DNA of 64,000 bases from contig NZ_JAODBU010000007.1 in the NCBI RefSeq assembly GCF_025336545.1, forward strand, positions 205,450 through 269,449. Reading direction: 5' to 3'. A model generated the notes under the pieces. The model made no database searches. It was not told where the DNA came from and was given only the letters and a program-made list of their open reading frames with translations. The number at the start of each line of letters is the position of its first letter. Position 1 is the first letter of the stretch. Positions 17,144 through 26,400 of this stretch are shown in pieces. This stretch comes from Eubacterium_U album. Its GTDB lineage: Bacteria; Bacillota; Clostridia; Lachnospirales; Lachnospiraceae. The position numbers and the translations under genes were made by a program.

Positions 17144-18654
17144 TGAAACATTCAATTAAGTATAAACTGCCAATATTAATCATTGTAATTATGACAGTAG
17201 CTATTGCGCTTGCATCAACATTTGGAACAGCTTTTATTGAAAAATATTATATTTCACATAAAAAAGATGTTATTGTTGCTGTATATAATAAGATGGCTCA
17301 GGTTGTAAAAGAAGATAAGGATTTATCTGAAAGCGACAACGTACAGGCGCTAAATGATGAGTGTGAAAATGCCGGTGTAACAATAATTATGATAGACAGT
17401 TCCGGAAACACAATATATGAATATGGTGCAGGAAAGACATTACAAAGACGTTGGCAGGAAATGATATATGGTGCGGCATTTGGAGCCGAAAGAGAAAGAA
17501 CTATTATAGAAAAGAATGACAATTATACGATGCAAAGAGCCAGAGATTTATTGTCTGACCAGGAATATTATGAATTGTTTGGAACATTAGATTCAGGCTA
17601 TTACTTTGTAATCAGGGTATCGGTTCAGAATATGAGGGAGACTCTTAACATTACAAATAAATTCTATTTGATTCTTCTTATATCTATGACTGTTGTAATG
17701 ACAATTATGATGATTATAGTAACGAGAAGATATACGGACCCGATACTTGAACTTGCAACAATTTCAACAAGAATGTCAAATTTGGATTTTGATGCTAAAT
17801 ATACAGGAAAACATAAAGATGAAATAGGCGTTCTTGGAAATAGTATGAATGAGTTGTCAGCTAAATTGGAAGGGACAATCCTTGAACTTAAAAAGGCAAA
17901 TATAGAACTGCAAAAAGATATCGAGCAAAAGATTGAAATTGATGAGATGAGAAAAGATTTTATTTCAAATGTATCTCATGAATTAAAAACACCGATTGCT
18001 CTTATTCAGGGATATGCAGAAGGTTTAAAGGATAATATTAATGACGACCCTGAAAGTATGGAATTTTATTGTGATGTAATTATTGATGAGTCAGATAAAA
18101 TGAACAAAATGGTTAAAAAACTGCTGGCACTTACACAGATTGAATTTGGAAATAAACAGGTAAATATCGAAAGATTTAATCTTGTTGATGTCATGGAAGG
18201 CATTATTAAATCCGTTCAGTTAAGAGCGGAGCAGGAGAATGTTAAAATAATATTTGAAAATAAAGAACCTGTATATGTTTGGGCAGATGAATTTCAAATT
18301 GAGGAAGTAATTACAAACTATGTAAGTAACGCATTTAACCATATTGACGGAAAAAGAATAATTGAGATGAAAATTGTAGAAAAAGATGGTATAGTAAGAA
18401 TGTCAGTCTTCAATACCGGTAAACAGATTCCTGAAAATGAATTGGAAAATGTTTGGATTAAATTCTATAAAGTAGATAAGGCAAGAACCAGAGAATATGG
18501 TGGAAATGGCATTGGACTTTCTATTGTTAAGGCGATTGCTGACAGTATGAATAAAAAATGCGGAGTATTTAACCATGAGGATGGTGTTGAATTCTGGTTT
18601 GAATTAGATGGAAAAGCTTCAGAGGAAGGACTGGAATATGATAGCAATAATTGA
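17143..18654 (+). CDS. Sensor histidine kinase
   Basis: This 503-residue membrane kinase has TM1 at about 9-31, an extracytoplasmic sensor of about 140 residues, TM2 at about 174-194, HAMP at about 195-247, a coiled coil, HisKA with H279 in SNVSHELKTP, and HATPase_c with N-box NYVSNAFNH and G-box GNGIGLSIVKA. It autophosphorylates and passes phosphate to the regulator just upstream. The sensed signal is unknown. The stop overlaps the hisH start by 17 bases, an unusual link between signalling and histidine genes. Confidence 0.95.
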   Translation: MKHSIKYKLPILIIVIMTVAIALASTFGTAFIEKYYISHKKDVIVAVYNKMAQVVKEDKDLSESDNVQALNDECENAGVTIIMIDSSGNTIYEYGAGKTLQRRWQEMIYGAAFGAERERTIIEKNDNYTMQRARDLLSDQEYYELFGTLDSGYYFVIRVSVQNMRETLNITNKFYLILLISMTVVMTIMMIIVTRRYTDPILELATISTRMSNLDFDAKYTGKHKDEIGVLGNSMNELSAKLEGTILELKKANIELQKDIEQKIEIDEMRKDFISNVSHELKTPIALIQGYAEGLKDNINDDPESMEFYCDVIIDESDKMNKMVKKLLALTQIEFGNKQVNIERFNLVDVMEGIIKSVQLRAEQENVKIIFENKEPVYVWADEFQIEEVITNYVSNAFNHIDGKRIIEMKIVEKDGIVRMSVFNTGKQIPENELENVWIKFYKVDKARTREYGGNGIGLSIVKAIADSMNKKCGVFNHEDGVEFWFELDGKASEEGLEYDSNN

Positions 18655-19246
18655 CTATGATGCAGGAAATATTAGAAGTGTTGAGAAGGCGTTTCAATTT
18701 CTGGGAGAAGAAACGATACTAACACGAGACAAGGATGTAATTTTAGGTGCAGACAAAGTTGTACTTCCGGGCGTAGGCTCATTTGGTGACGCTATGGAAA
18801 AGCTTAATAAGTATGATTTAGTTGATACTGTGAAGGAAGTTGTGTCACGAAACATACCATTTCTTGGAATATGTTTAGGCTTACAGTTATTATTTGAAGA
18901 AAGTGATGAAACACCGGGAGTAAATGGACTTGGAATTCTACCGGGCAAGATTATAAAGATACCTGAAGGTGAAGGTTTGAAAGTTCCACATATTGGATGG
19001 AATTCGTTAGATTTTCATAATAATGGAAGATTATTTAAAGGAATAGATGAGAAAGCATATGTTTATTTTGTTCACTCTTATTATTTGAAAGCAGATGACG
19101 AAAACATCGTAACAGCAACTACTGAGTATGGTGTACATATACATGCGTCCGTTGAGAAAGAAAATGTATTTGCATGCCAGTTTCATCCGGAAAAGAGTGG
19201 AGATATAGGACTAAAAATATTGAAAAATTTTGCAGAGATAAATTAG
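18638..19246 (+). CDS. hisH: Imidazole glycerol phosphate synthase, glutaminase subunit
   Basis: HisH (202 residues) releases ammonia from glutamine for HisF in histidine biosynthesis. The class I glutaminase triad is visible: C79 in GICLG, H183 and E185 in FHPEKS. IIDYDAGNIRS at the N-terminus and VLPGVGSFGD are typical. The start at 18638 matches the family N-terminus and has GAGGAAGGA upstream; it lies inside the end of the kinase gene. hisF follows 59 bases later. No other his genes are present here. Confidence 0.95.
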   Translation: MIAIIDYDAGNIRSVEKAFQFLGEETILTRDKDVILGADKVVLPGVGSFGDAMEKLNKYDLVDTVKEVVSRNIPFLGICLGLQLLFEESDETPGVNGLGILPGKIIKIPEGEGLKVPHIGWNSLDFHNNGRLFKGIDEKAYVYFVHSYYLKADDENIVTATTEYGVHIHASVEKENVFACQFHPEKSGDIGLKILKNFAEIN

Positions 19247-19251
19247 TTATT

Positions 19252-19275
19252 TCGAGTAGGAAAATTCCTACTCGA
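19252..19275 (+). terminator. Perfect hairpin between hisH and hisF
   Basis: TCGAGTAGGAA and TTCCTACTCGA form a perfect 11-bp stem with a 2-base centre, followed by a TTTT-rich stretch. It could be a leaky terminator or an RNA processing/stability element that adjusts hisF against hisH. Confidence 0.55.
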
Positions 19276-19305
19276 TTTTGTCGTATTTTATATTAGGAGG
19301 AAAAT

Positions 19306-20067
19306 ATGCACACAAAGAGAATTATACCTTGTTTAGATGTTAACAATAATCGTGTTGTAAAAGGAGTAAATTTTGTTAATTTGCGTGATGCAGGCGACCC
19401 TGTAGAGGTAGCAAAAGCATACAATAAGGCGGGAGCAGATGAATTGGTGTTCCTTGATATTACAGCATCATCTGACAATAGAAATACAGTTGTAGATATG
19501 GTAAGAAGAGTAGCTGAGCAGGTTTTTATACCATTTACAGTTGGAGGCGGAATCAGAACTGTAGACGACTTTAAGACTTTGCTTAGAGAGGGAGCAGATA
19601 AGATATCTATAAACTCATCGGCTATTATGAATCCAAGACTTATAAGTGATGCAGCTGATAAATTTGGAAGTCAGTGTGTAGTTGTTGCCATAGATGCAAA
19701 AAGAAGAGCACACGGCTCGGGCTGGAATATTTACAAAAATGGTGGAAGAGTAGATGTTGGAATAGACGCTGTGGAATGGGCGCGTAAAGTAGATAAATTA
19801 GGGGCAGGAGAAATACTTCTTACAAGTATGGATTGCGATGGAGTTAAGAGGGGATATGATGTAGAACTTACAAGAATCATATCTGAAAATGTGTCAATAC
19901 CTGTAATTGCATCAGGTGGGGCAGGTAAAAAAGAGCATTTTTATGATGCACTGACAGAAGGAAAGGCTGATGCAGCACTAGCAGCATCATTATTCCACTA
20001 TAAAGAATTAGAAATAAATGACCTTAAACATTACCTTAAGGAAAAAGGTGTCCAGGTTAGAATATAA
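19306..20067 (+). CDS. hisF: Imidazole glycerol phosphate synthase, cyclase subunit
   Basis: HisF (253 residues, TIM barrel) joins ammonia to PRFAR, giving imidazole glycerol phosphate and AICAR. Catalytic D11 (PCLD) and D130 (VAIDAK) are in place. VGGGIRT and VIASGGAG are the phosphate-binding loops, and SMDCDGVKRGYD is a mild variant of the usual SMDRDGTKSGYD. AGGAGG precedes the ATG. Partner of the preceding hisH. Confidence 0.95.
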   Translation: MHTKRIIPCLDVNNNRVVKGVNFVNLRDAGDPVEVAKAYNKAGADELVFLDITASSDNRNTVVDMVRRVAEQVFIPFTVGGGIRTVDDFKTLLREGADKISINSSAIMNPRLISDAADKFGSQCVVVAIDAKRRAHGSGWNIYKNGGRVDVGIDAVEWARKVDKLGAGEILLTSMDCDGVKRGYDVELTRIISENVSIPVIASGGAGKKEHFYDALTEGKADAALAASLFHYKELEINDLKHYLKEKGVQVRI

Positions 20068-20111
20068 TTGGAAAAACGAATTAAGATTCAGTATATAGAA
20101 TTTTCCAGACA

Positions 20112-20132
20112 ATAGCCTTAATTTAAAGTTAA
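20112..20132 (+). other. Small hairpin between hisF and the lipid kinase gene
   Basis: GCCTTAA and TTAAGGC form a 7-bp stem around TTTAAAG. No clear U-run follows on the plus strand, so termination is uncertain. Confidence 0.35.
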
Positions 20133-20168
20133 GGCAATATAGATTATTATATAGAGTGAGAGATTAAA

Positions 20169-21056
20169 ATGAAATATTATTTTATAATTAATCCTGAAAG
20201 TGGCAGATTTGCCAATGATAAAGAAGGGTTTATTGAAAGAATAGATAAAGCGTGCAGGCTTAGAGACATAAAATACGAAATTCATTACACTGATGGATTT
20301 GGTAAAGCCAGAAAAGTGGCAGAAAGCATCCCGGATGATGAAGAATGCATTTTGTTCTCAGTAGGCGGAGATGGAAATTTAAATGAAATAATAAATGGTG
20401 TTGTTAAGAAACATATGACAGTAGGTGTTATACCGGCAGGAAGCGGAAATGATTTTTACAGAACATTGTCTGCACTTGGAAAAGGCGAACACAGATGTGA
20501 CTTAGGAATTATCAATGACAAGTATTTTATAAATATTGCATGTATAGGCTTAGATGCTGATATAGCAAATAACATAAGTGTAATCAGACAAAAGAAGTGG
20601 ATACCTGTAGGTCAAAGATATACATGTAGCATAATTTATTCGTATTTTAAATATAAATTTAAAGAATTAACTACAATATTTGGTGAACAGTCTAAAAAAG
20701 GCGAATACACAATAGTTACTGTATGTAATGGACAGTATTATGGTGGAGGACACAGAATTGCACCACATGCATTAATAGATGATGGATACTTTGAAATATA
20801 TATGGTTGATAAAATGCCTAAAATATTAATACCGGGACTTTTATTAAAATTAAAAAACGGAAGACATGAAAAGTCAAAGAGAGTGGTAAGATACACAGAC
20901 AAAGGATTAAAAATTCAGTCAGATATTCCTGTAACATGTAATGTTGACGGAGAAATGCTAACAGATACTGAATTTAAAATCAGAATCGAGAAAAGTGCAA
21001 TAAAAGTTTATAATGATCCGCAGTTCGTAGAAGAAATAGTTGGTAACAATATTTGA
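20169..21056 (+). CDS. Diacylglycerol kinase family lipid kinase
   Basis: This 295-residue protein of the DagK/YegS family has IINPESGRFAN, the nucleotide-binding SVGGDGNLNEIINGV and GVIPAGSGNDFYRT, and the C-terminal YYGGGHRIAPHALIDDGYFEIYMVD and CNVDGEM blocks. Members phosphorylate diacylglycerol or related lipids for phospholipid recycling; the exact lipid is not determinable. The ribosome-binding site (GAGTGAGAG) is weak. ung follows after 14 bases, so the two are probably co-transcribed. Confidence 0.9.
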   Translation: MKYYFIINPESGRFANDKEGFIERIDKACRLRDIKYEIHYTDGFGKARKVAESIPDDEECILFSVGGDGNLNEIINGVVKKHMTVGVIPAGSGNDFYRTLSALGKGEHRCDLGIINDKYFINIACIGLDADIANNISVIRQKKWIPVGQRYTCSIIYSYFKYKFKELTTIFGEQSKKGEYTIVTVCNGQYYGGGHRIAPHALIDDGYFEIYMVDKMPKILIPGLLLKLKNGRHEKSKRVVRYTDKGLKIQSDIPVTCNVDGEMLTDTEFKIRIEKSAIKVYNDPQFVEEIVGNNI

Positions 21057-21070
21057 CAGAGGTTAAATAA

Positions 21071-21745
21071 ATGGGAATGATAACAAATGATTGGTTAGAA
21101 GCAATACAGCCTGAATTTTCTAAACCATACTACAAAGAATTATATAGTTTTGTTAAAGATGAATACAGTAAAACAATAGTATATCCTCCGGCAGAAGATA
21201 TATTTAATGCATTTCATTTTACACCACTTAAGGATGTAAAAGTATTGCTGCTTGGGCAGGACCCATATCATAATGTAAATCAGGCGCATGGATTGAGTTT
21301 TTCGGTATTACCCGGAAATGATATACCACCTTCATTACAAAATATTTATAAAGAATTGCATGATGATTTGGGATGTTACATACCTAATAATGGCTATTTG
21401 AAAAAATGGGCGGATCAGGGGGTACTGTTACTTAACACGGTGTTAACTGTAAGAGCTCATCAGGCAAATTCTCATCAGGGACACGGTTGGGAACAGTTTA
21501 CTGATGCAGTTATAGAAGCTGTAAATGCACAGGACAGACCGATAGTAATATTTTTGTGGGGATCACCTGCACAAAAGAAAGCAAAGATGTTGACTAATCC
21601 AAAACATTTGGTGCTTAAATGTCCACATCCAAGTCCGCTTTCTGCATACAGAGGATTTTTTGGATGCAAACACTTTAGCAAAGCAAATGAATTTCTAAAG
21701 GCAAATGGAATAGAACCAATAGACTGGCAAATAGAAAATATTTAA
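21071..21745 (+). CDS. ung: Uracil-DNA glycosylase
   Basis: This 224-residue family 1 uracil-DNA glycosylase excises uracil from DNA. The water-activating loop GQDPYH carries D64, and the minor-groove loop HPSPLSAYRGFFGC is intact. LLLNTVLTVRAHQANSHQGHGWE is typical. GAGG lies 8 bases before the chosen ATG; a second Met two codons later is an alternative. It sits 24 bases upstream of the ABC-F gene. Confidence 0.97.
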   Translation: MGMITNDWLEAIQPEFSKPYYKELYSFVKDEYSKTIVYPPAEDIFNAFHFTPLKDVKVLLLGQDPYHNVNQAHGLSFSVLPGNDIPPSLQNIYKELHDDLGCYIPNNGYLKKWADQGVLLLNTVLTVRAHQANSHQGHGWEQFTDAVIEAVNAQDRPIVIFLWGSPAQKKAKMLTNPKHLVLKCPHPSPLSAYRGFFGCKHFSKANEFLKANGIEPIDWQIENI

Positions 21746-21769
21746 TTTACCTAAGATGAAAGGAAAAAT

Positions 21770-23323
21770 ATGAGCATATTAAATGTAGAACATTTAACAC
21801 ATGGTTTTGGCGATAGAGCAATTTTTGATGATGTATCATTTAGATTATTAAAAGGTGAACATATAGGACTTGTTGGAGCGAATGGTGAAGGTAAGTCAAC
21901 GTTTATGAATATAATAACAGGTAAATTGCAACCTGACGAAGGCAGAGTTGAATGGGCTAAAAATGTCAGAGTAGGATATTTAGACCAGCATATCGTTTTA
22001 GAAAAAGGAATGACAATAGAGGATGTTTTAAAATCGGCATTTGACTTCCTGTTTGAAATGGAAGAAAACATGAATGACATTTGCAATAAAATGGGTGATG
22101 CGGATGAGAAGCAACTTGAAATATATATGGATGAACTTGCCGTTATTCAGGATATGCTTACAATGCATGATTTTTATCTGATAGATTCAAAGGTAGAAGA
22201 AATAGCAAGGGCATTTGGATTAACAGATTTAGGACTTGATAAAGATGTAAATGATTTAAGTGGTGGTCAGAGAACAAAGGTATTGCTTGCAAAACTATTG
22301 TTAGAAAAGCCTGACATTTTATTGCTTGATGAACCGACAAACTATTTGGATGCCGAACATATTGAATGGTTAAAGAGATATTTACAGGATTATGAGAATG
22401 CTTTTATTTTAATATCACATGATATACCGTTTTTAAATAGTGTTATTAATTTGATTTATAATATGGAAAACCGGAAACTAGACAGATATGTAGGCGATTA
22501 CGATAAGTTTAAAGAAGTACACGCCGTAAAACAGGCACAACTTGAGGCTGCATATAACAGACAGCAAAAAGAAATTGCTGATTTAAAGGATTTTGTGGCA
22601 AGAAATAAAGCTAGAGTTTCAACAAGAAACATGGCAATGTCAAGGCAGAAAAAACTTGATAATATGGATTTAATTGAACTTGCAGGAGAAAAACCAAAAC
22701 CGGAATTTAGATTTAAGGAAGCAAGGACGTCCGGCAAATTTATAATAGACACAATGAATCTGGTAATCGGATATGATAAGCCATTATCTGTGCCACTTAA
22801 TTTGTCTATGGAAAGAGGACAGAAAATTGCAGTAATAGGAACAAATGGTATTGGAAAAACAACTCTTTTAAGAAGTATTTTAGGAGAAATTAAACCTATA
22901 GATGGAAAAGTTGAATTGGGAGATTATCTGCAAATAGGCTATTTTGAACAGGAAATAAAGGAAGAAAACCGTTCTACATGCCTTGAGGAAATCTGGGATG
23001 AATTCCCTTCATTTAACCAATATGAAGTAAGAAGCGCGTTGGCTAAATGTGGACTTACTACAAATCATATTGAAAGTCAGATAAGAGTGTTAAGCGGAGG
23101 AGAGCAGGCAAAAGTCCGTCTTTGCAAATTAATTAACAGAGAAACAAATCTTTTGGTTCTTGACGAACCTACAAATCATTTGGATGTAGATGCTAAGGCA
23201 GAATTAAAGAGAGCGCTTACAGAATACAAGGGAAGCATACTTATGGTATGTCATGAACCTGATTTTTATGAGGATTGGGTAACAGATGTGTGGGATGTAA
23301 GCCAGTGGAGTCTGTTAGATTAA
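21770..23323 (+). CDS. ABC-F family ATPase
   Basis: This 517-residue soluble protein has two ABC domains and no membrane segments. The first has Walker A GANGEGKST, signature LSGGQRTK and Walker B ILLLDEPTNYLD; the second has GTNGIGKTT, LSGGEQAK and LVLDEPTNHLD. A charged linker helix (about 230-300) separates them, as in ribosome-associated ABC-F translation factors and some antibiotic-resistance proteins. The order and length fit a YbiT/Uup-like housekeeping member better than a resistance protein, but this cannot be settled from sequence alone. AAAGGA precedes the ATG. Confidence 0.92.
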   Translation: MSILNVEHLTHGFGDRAIFDDVSFRLLKGEHIGLVGANGEGKSTFMNIITGKLQPDEGRVEWAKNVRVGYLDQHIVLEKGMTIEDVLKSAFDFLFEMEENMNDICNKMGDADEKQLEIYMDELAVIQDMLTMHDFYLIDSKVEEIARAFGLTDLGLDKDVNDLSGGQRTKVLLAKLLLEKPDILLLDEPTNYLDAEHIEWLKRYLQDYENAFILISHDIPFLNSVINLIYNMENRKLDRYVGDYDKFKEVHAVKQAQLEAAYNRQQKEIADLKDFVARNKARVSTRNMAMSRQKKLDNMDLIELAGEKPKPEFRFKEARTSGKFIIDTMNLVIGYDKPLSVPLNLSMERGQKIAVIGTNGIGKTTLLRSILGEIKPIDGKVELGDYLQIGYFEQEIKEENRSTCLEEIWDEFPSFNQYEVRSALAKCGLTTNHIESQIRVLSGGEQAKVRLCKLINRETNLLVLDEPTNHLDVDAKAELKRALTEYKGSILMVCHEPDFYEDWVTDVWDVSQWSLLD

Positions 23324-23358
23324 GATATAAGACATATAATAAATTAGATAGAATATCA

Positions 23359-23401
23359 CAAAACAAGGCATGGGTTCATTTCGAACCTATGCCTTGTTTT
23401 G
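23359..23401. terminator. Bidirectional terminator between convergent genes
   Basis: CAAAACAAGGCATGGGTTC pairs with GAACCTATGCCTTGTTTTG around ATTTC with a single mismatch. The A- and T-rich arms give U-runs on both strands. Confidence 0.9.
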
Positions 23402-23426
23402 TATGATATACCAAATGGTACATATT

Positions 23427-26400
23427 TTAATTCTCTTTTTCTTTCAATCTTTTATTTGCAGTTGCAAGCATAAGTTTAATTCTGTTTAACTGATTAACTT
23501 CACTTGCACCGGGATCATAGTCAACAGCAACAATATTTGCTTCTGGGTGCATTGCACGAAGTTTTTTAATAACACCCTTTCCAACAATATGATTTGGAAG
23601 ACAGGCAAAAGGTTGTGTACAAACGATGTTTGGAACTCCGTCTTTTATTAAGTGAAGCATTTCACCTGTAAGGAACCAACCCTCACCGGTTTGGTTGCCG
23701 ATTGATACAACTTCTTCAGCCATTTCAGACATTTCCCAAATATCACTTGTAGGAGTGAAGTGTTTACTCTTTATCAAAGCGTCTTTAGCTGTTCTTCTGA
23801 AATATTCTATAGCTTTTATTCCAATATTGCTAAGAATAACTGATGATTTCTTGAAACCTAATTTTTCAGCTTTAAATGTAGAATTCCTAAATCCGTATAA
23901 GAAGAAGTCTACAAGGTCAGGCATAACGGCTTCAGCACCTTCAGATTCCAATAAGTTTACAAGGTCGTTGTTAGCAGTAGGAGAGAATTTAACAAGAATT
24001 TCACCTACTATACCAACACGAGGTTTTTTAATATTCTTTACAGGAATGGCATCAAATTCTTCAACAATCTTTTTGAGATTATTTTTATATCGCTTCATTC
24101 CAAATTTATTATCTGAAAGTTCAGCACATAATTTATCTTCCCATTTCTTATGAAGTGCATCTGTTTCACCGGAGTTTACTTCGTAAGGTCGTGTCCTATA
24201 TACAACTCTCATAAATAAGTCTCCATACATGGCTGCCTGAACTGCTTTGACAGCAAACTTAGGAGTAAACTTAAAGCCACTATTCTTTTCAATGCCCGAT
24301 AAACTAAGTGAAAGAACAGGAATATATTCTAATCCTGCTTTTTCTAATGCACGTCTGATAAATCCGATATAGTTAGTAGCACGACATCCGCCACCTGTCT
24401 GAGTAATAACAACAGCCACTTTGTGTAAATCATATTTTCCAGATAATAATGCTTCCATAATCTGACCTACAACAATAAGTGAAGGGTAGCAGGCATCATT
24501 GTTAACATACTTAAGACCCATATCAATGCATGATTGTTCACTTGGAAGAACTTCAAAGTTGTATCCACATGAATTCATTGCAGATTGAAGCATCTTAAAG
24601 TGAATTGGACTCATCTGAGGTGTAAGTATTGTATATTTTTCATCAAACATCTGCTTTGTAAATTCAACTTTTTTGATTGAAGATGGCTTGATGTCTCTTT
24701 GATAATTTCTTTCTTTTCTTATTCTAATGGCTGAAAGAAGAGAACGTATTCTGATTCTTGCAGCGCCTAAGTTATTAACTTCATCGATTTTAAGAACAGT
24801 GTAAATCTTTCCTGATTTAGTTAAAATATCATTTACGCAGTCAGTCGTAACGGCATCAAGACCACATCCAAATGAATTGAGCTGAACTAAATCAAGATCA
24901 TCTCTTGTTTTTACATAGTTAGCAGCTGCATAAAGTCTTGAATGGTACATCCACTGGTCAGATACAATCAAAGGTCTTTCAACAGGAGCTAAATGTGAAA
25001 TAGAATCTTCTGTTAAAACGGCAAGACCATAACTGTTAATCATTTCAGGAATACCGTGGTTGATTTCAGGGTCAACATGGTATGGACGACCTGCAAGTAC
25101 GATACCGTGAAGATTATGTTCCTTTATATATGCTAATGTCTCTTCGCCTTTTTTGCGAATGTCATCTCTTGAAGCTAATAATTCTACCCATGCAGCATGT
25201 GCAGCCTGAGTAATTTCGGCTTTAGAAATATCAAATTCTTTTGAAAATTCTTCAACAAGTCGGCTTGTAATAGTTCCCTCATTTGTTAAAGCCATAAACG
25301 GATTCATAAATTTGATAGAATTATCGTTTAATTCTTCAACGTTATTTTTTATATTTTCTGCATAAGATGTAACAATAGGGCAGTTGTAGTGGTTATTAGC
25401 ATCCGGTGTTTCATTTCTTTCGTATGGTATACACGGATAGAAAATAAAATCAATACCGTTTCTGATTAACCAGGTAACATGACCGTGAGCAATCTTTGCA
25501 GGATAACATTCTGATTCACTAGGAATTGATTCAATACCTAATTCATATATTTTTCTTGAAGACTCAGGTGAGAGAACAACTCTGTATCCTAATCTTTTAA
25601 AGAAAGTAGCCCAGAATGGGAAATTCTCATACATATTAAGTACACGTGGAATTCCTACAGTTCCTCGTTTAGCATTTTCCTCAGACAATGGTTCGTAATC
25701 AAACATTCTGTGGAATTTATATTCAAATAAGTTAGGAATGTTATCTTTATTTTTCTCTTTTCCAAGACCTTTTTCACAACGGTTTCCGCTTATGAAACGT
25801 CGTCCGTCAATAAATTTATTTATAGTAAGCATACAGTTGTTTGTACAACCTTTGCATCGTGTCATTGTTGTTGTGTAATCAAATTTGTTAATTGCATCGA
25901 TAGAAAGCATTGTTGTTGCTTCGCCGTGATAACGTTCTCTTGCAATAAGGGCAGCACCAAATGCACCCATAATACCTGCAATGTCAGGACGGATAGCTTC
26001 ACATCCTGATATTTTTTCAAAACTTCTTAAAACAGCATCATTGTAAAATGTTCCACCCTGAACAACAACTTTTTCCCCAAGGTCTTTAGGGTCTGTGATT
26101 TTAATAACTTTATATAAAGCATTCTTAATAACAGAATAAGCAAGTCCGGCAGAAATATCTGCAACGCTTGCACCTTCTTTTTGTGCCTGTTTTACATTTG
26201 AATTCATAAATACTGTACAACGTGTACCAAGGTCTGTAGGATTCTTTGCAAATAAAGCTTCTTTAGCAAAATCGACAACTGAGTAATTAAGCGATTTAGC
26301 AAATGTTTCAATGAAAGAACCACAACCTGATGAGCAGGCTTCATTTAACTGGACGCTGTCTACAGTCTGATTCTTTATCTTAATACATTTCATGTCCTGA

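Noticed and set aside
21770..23323. ABC-F protein considered as an antibiotic-resistance gene
   Set aside because: Neighbours are housekeeping genes, no leader peptide or attenuator precedes it, and length and motifs fit the general ABC-F family.
23695..24153. Plus-strand frame of 152 codons inside the activase gene
   Set aside because: Antisense shadow of a real conserved gene, with no start signal or family resemblance.
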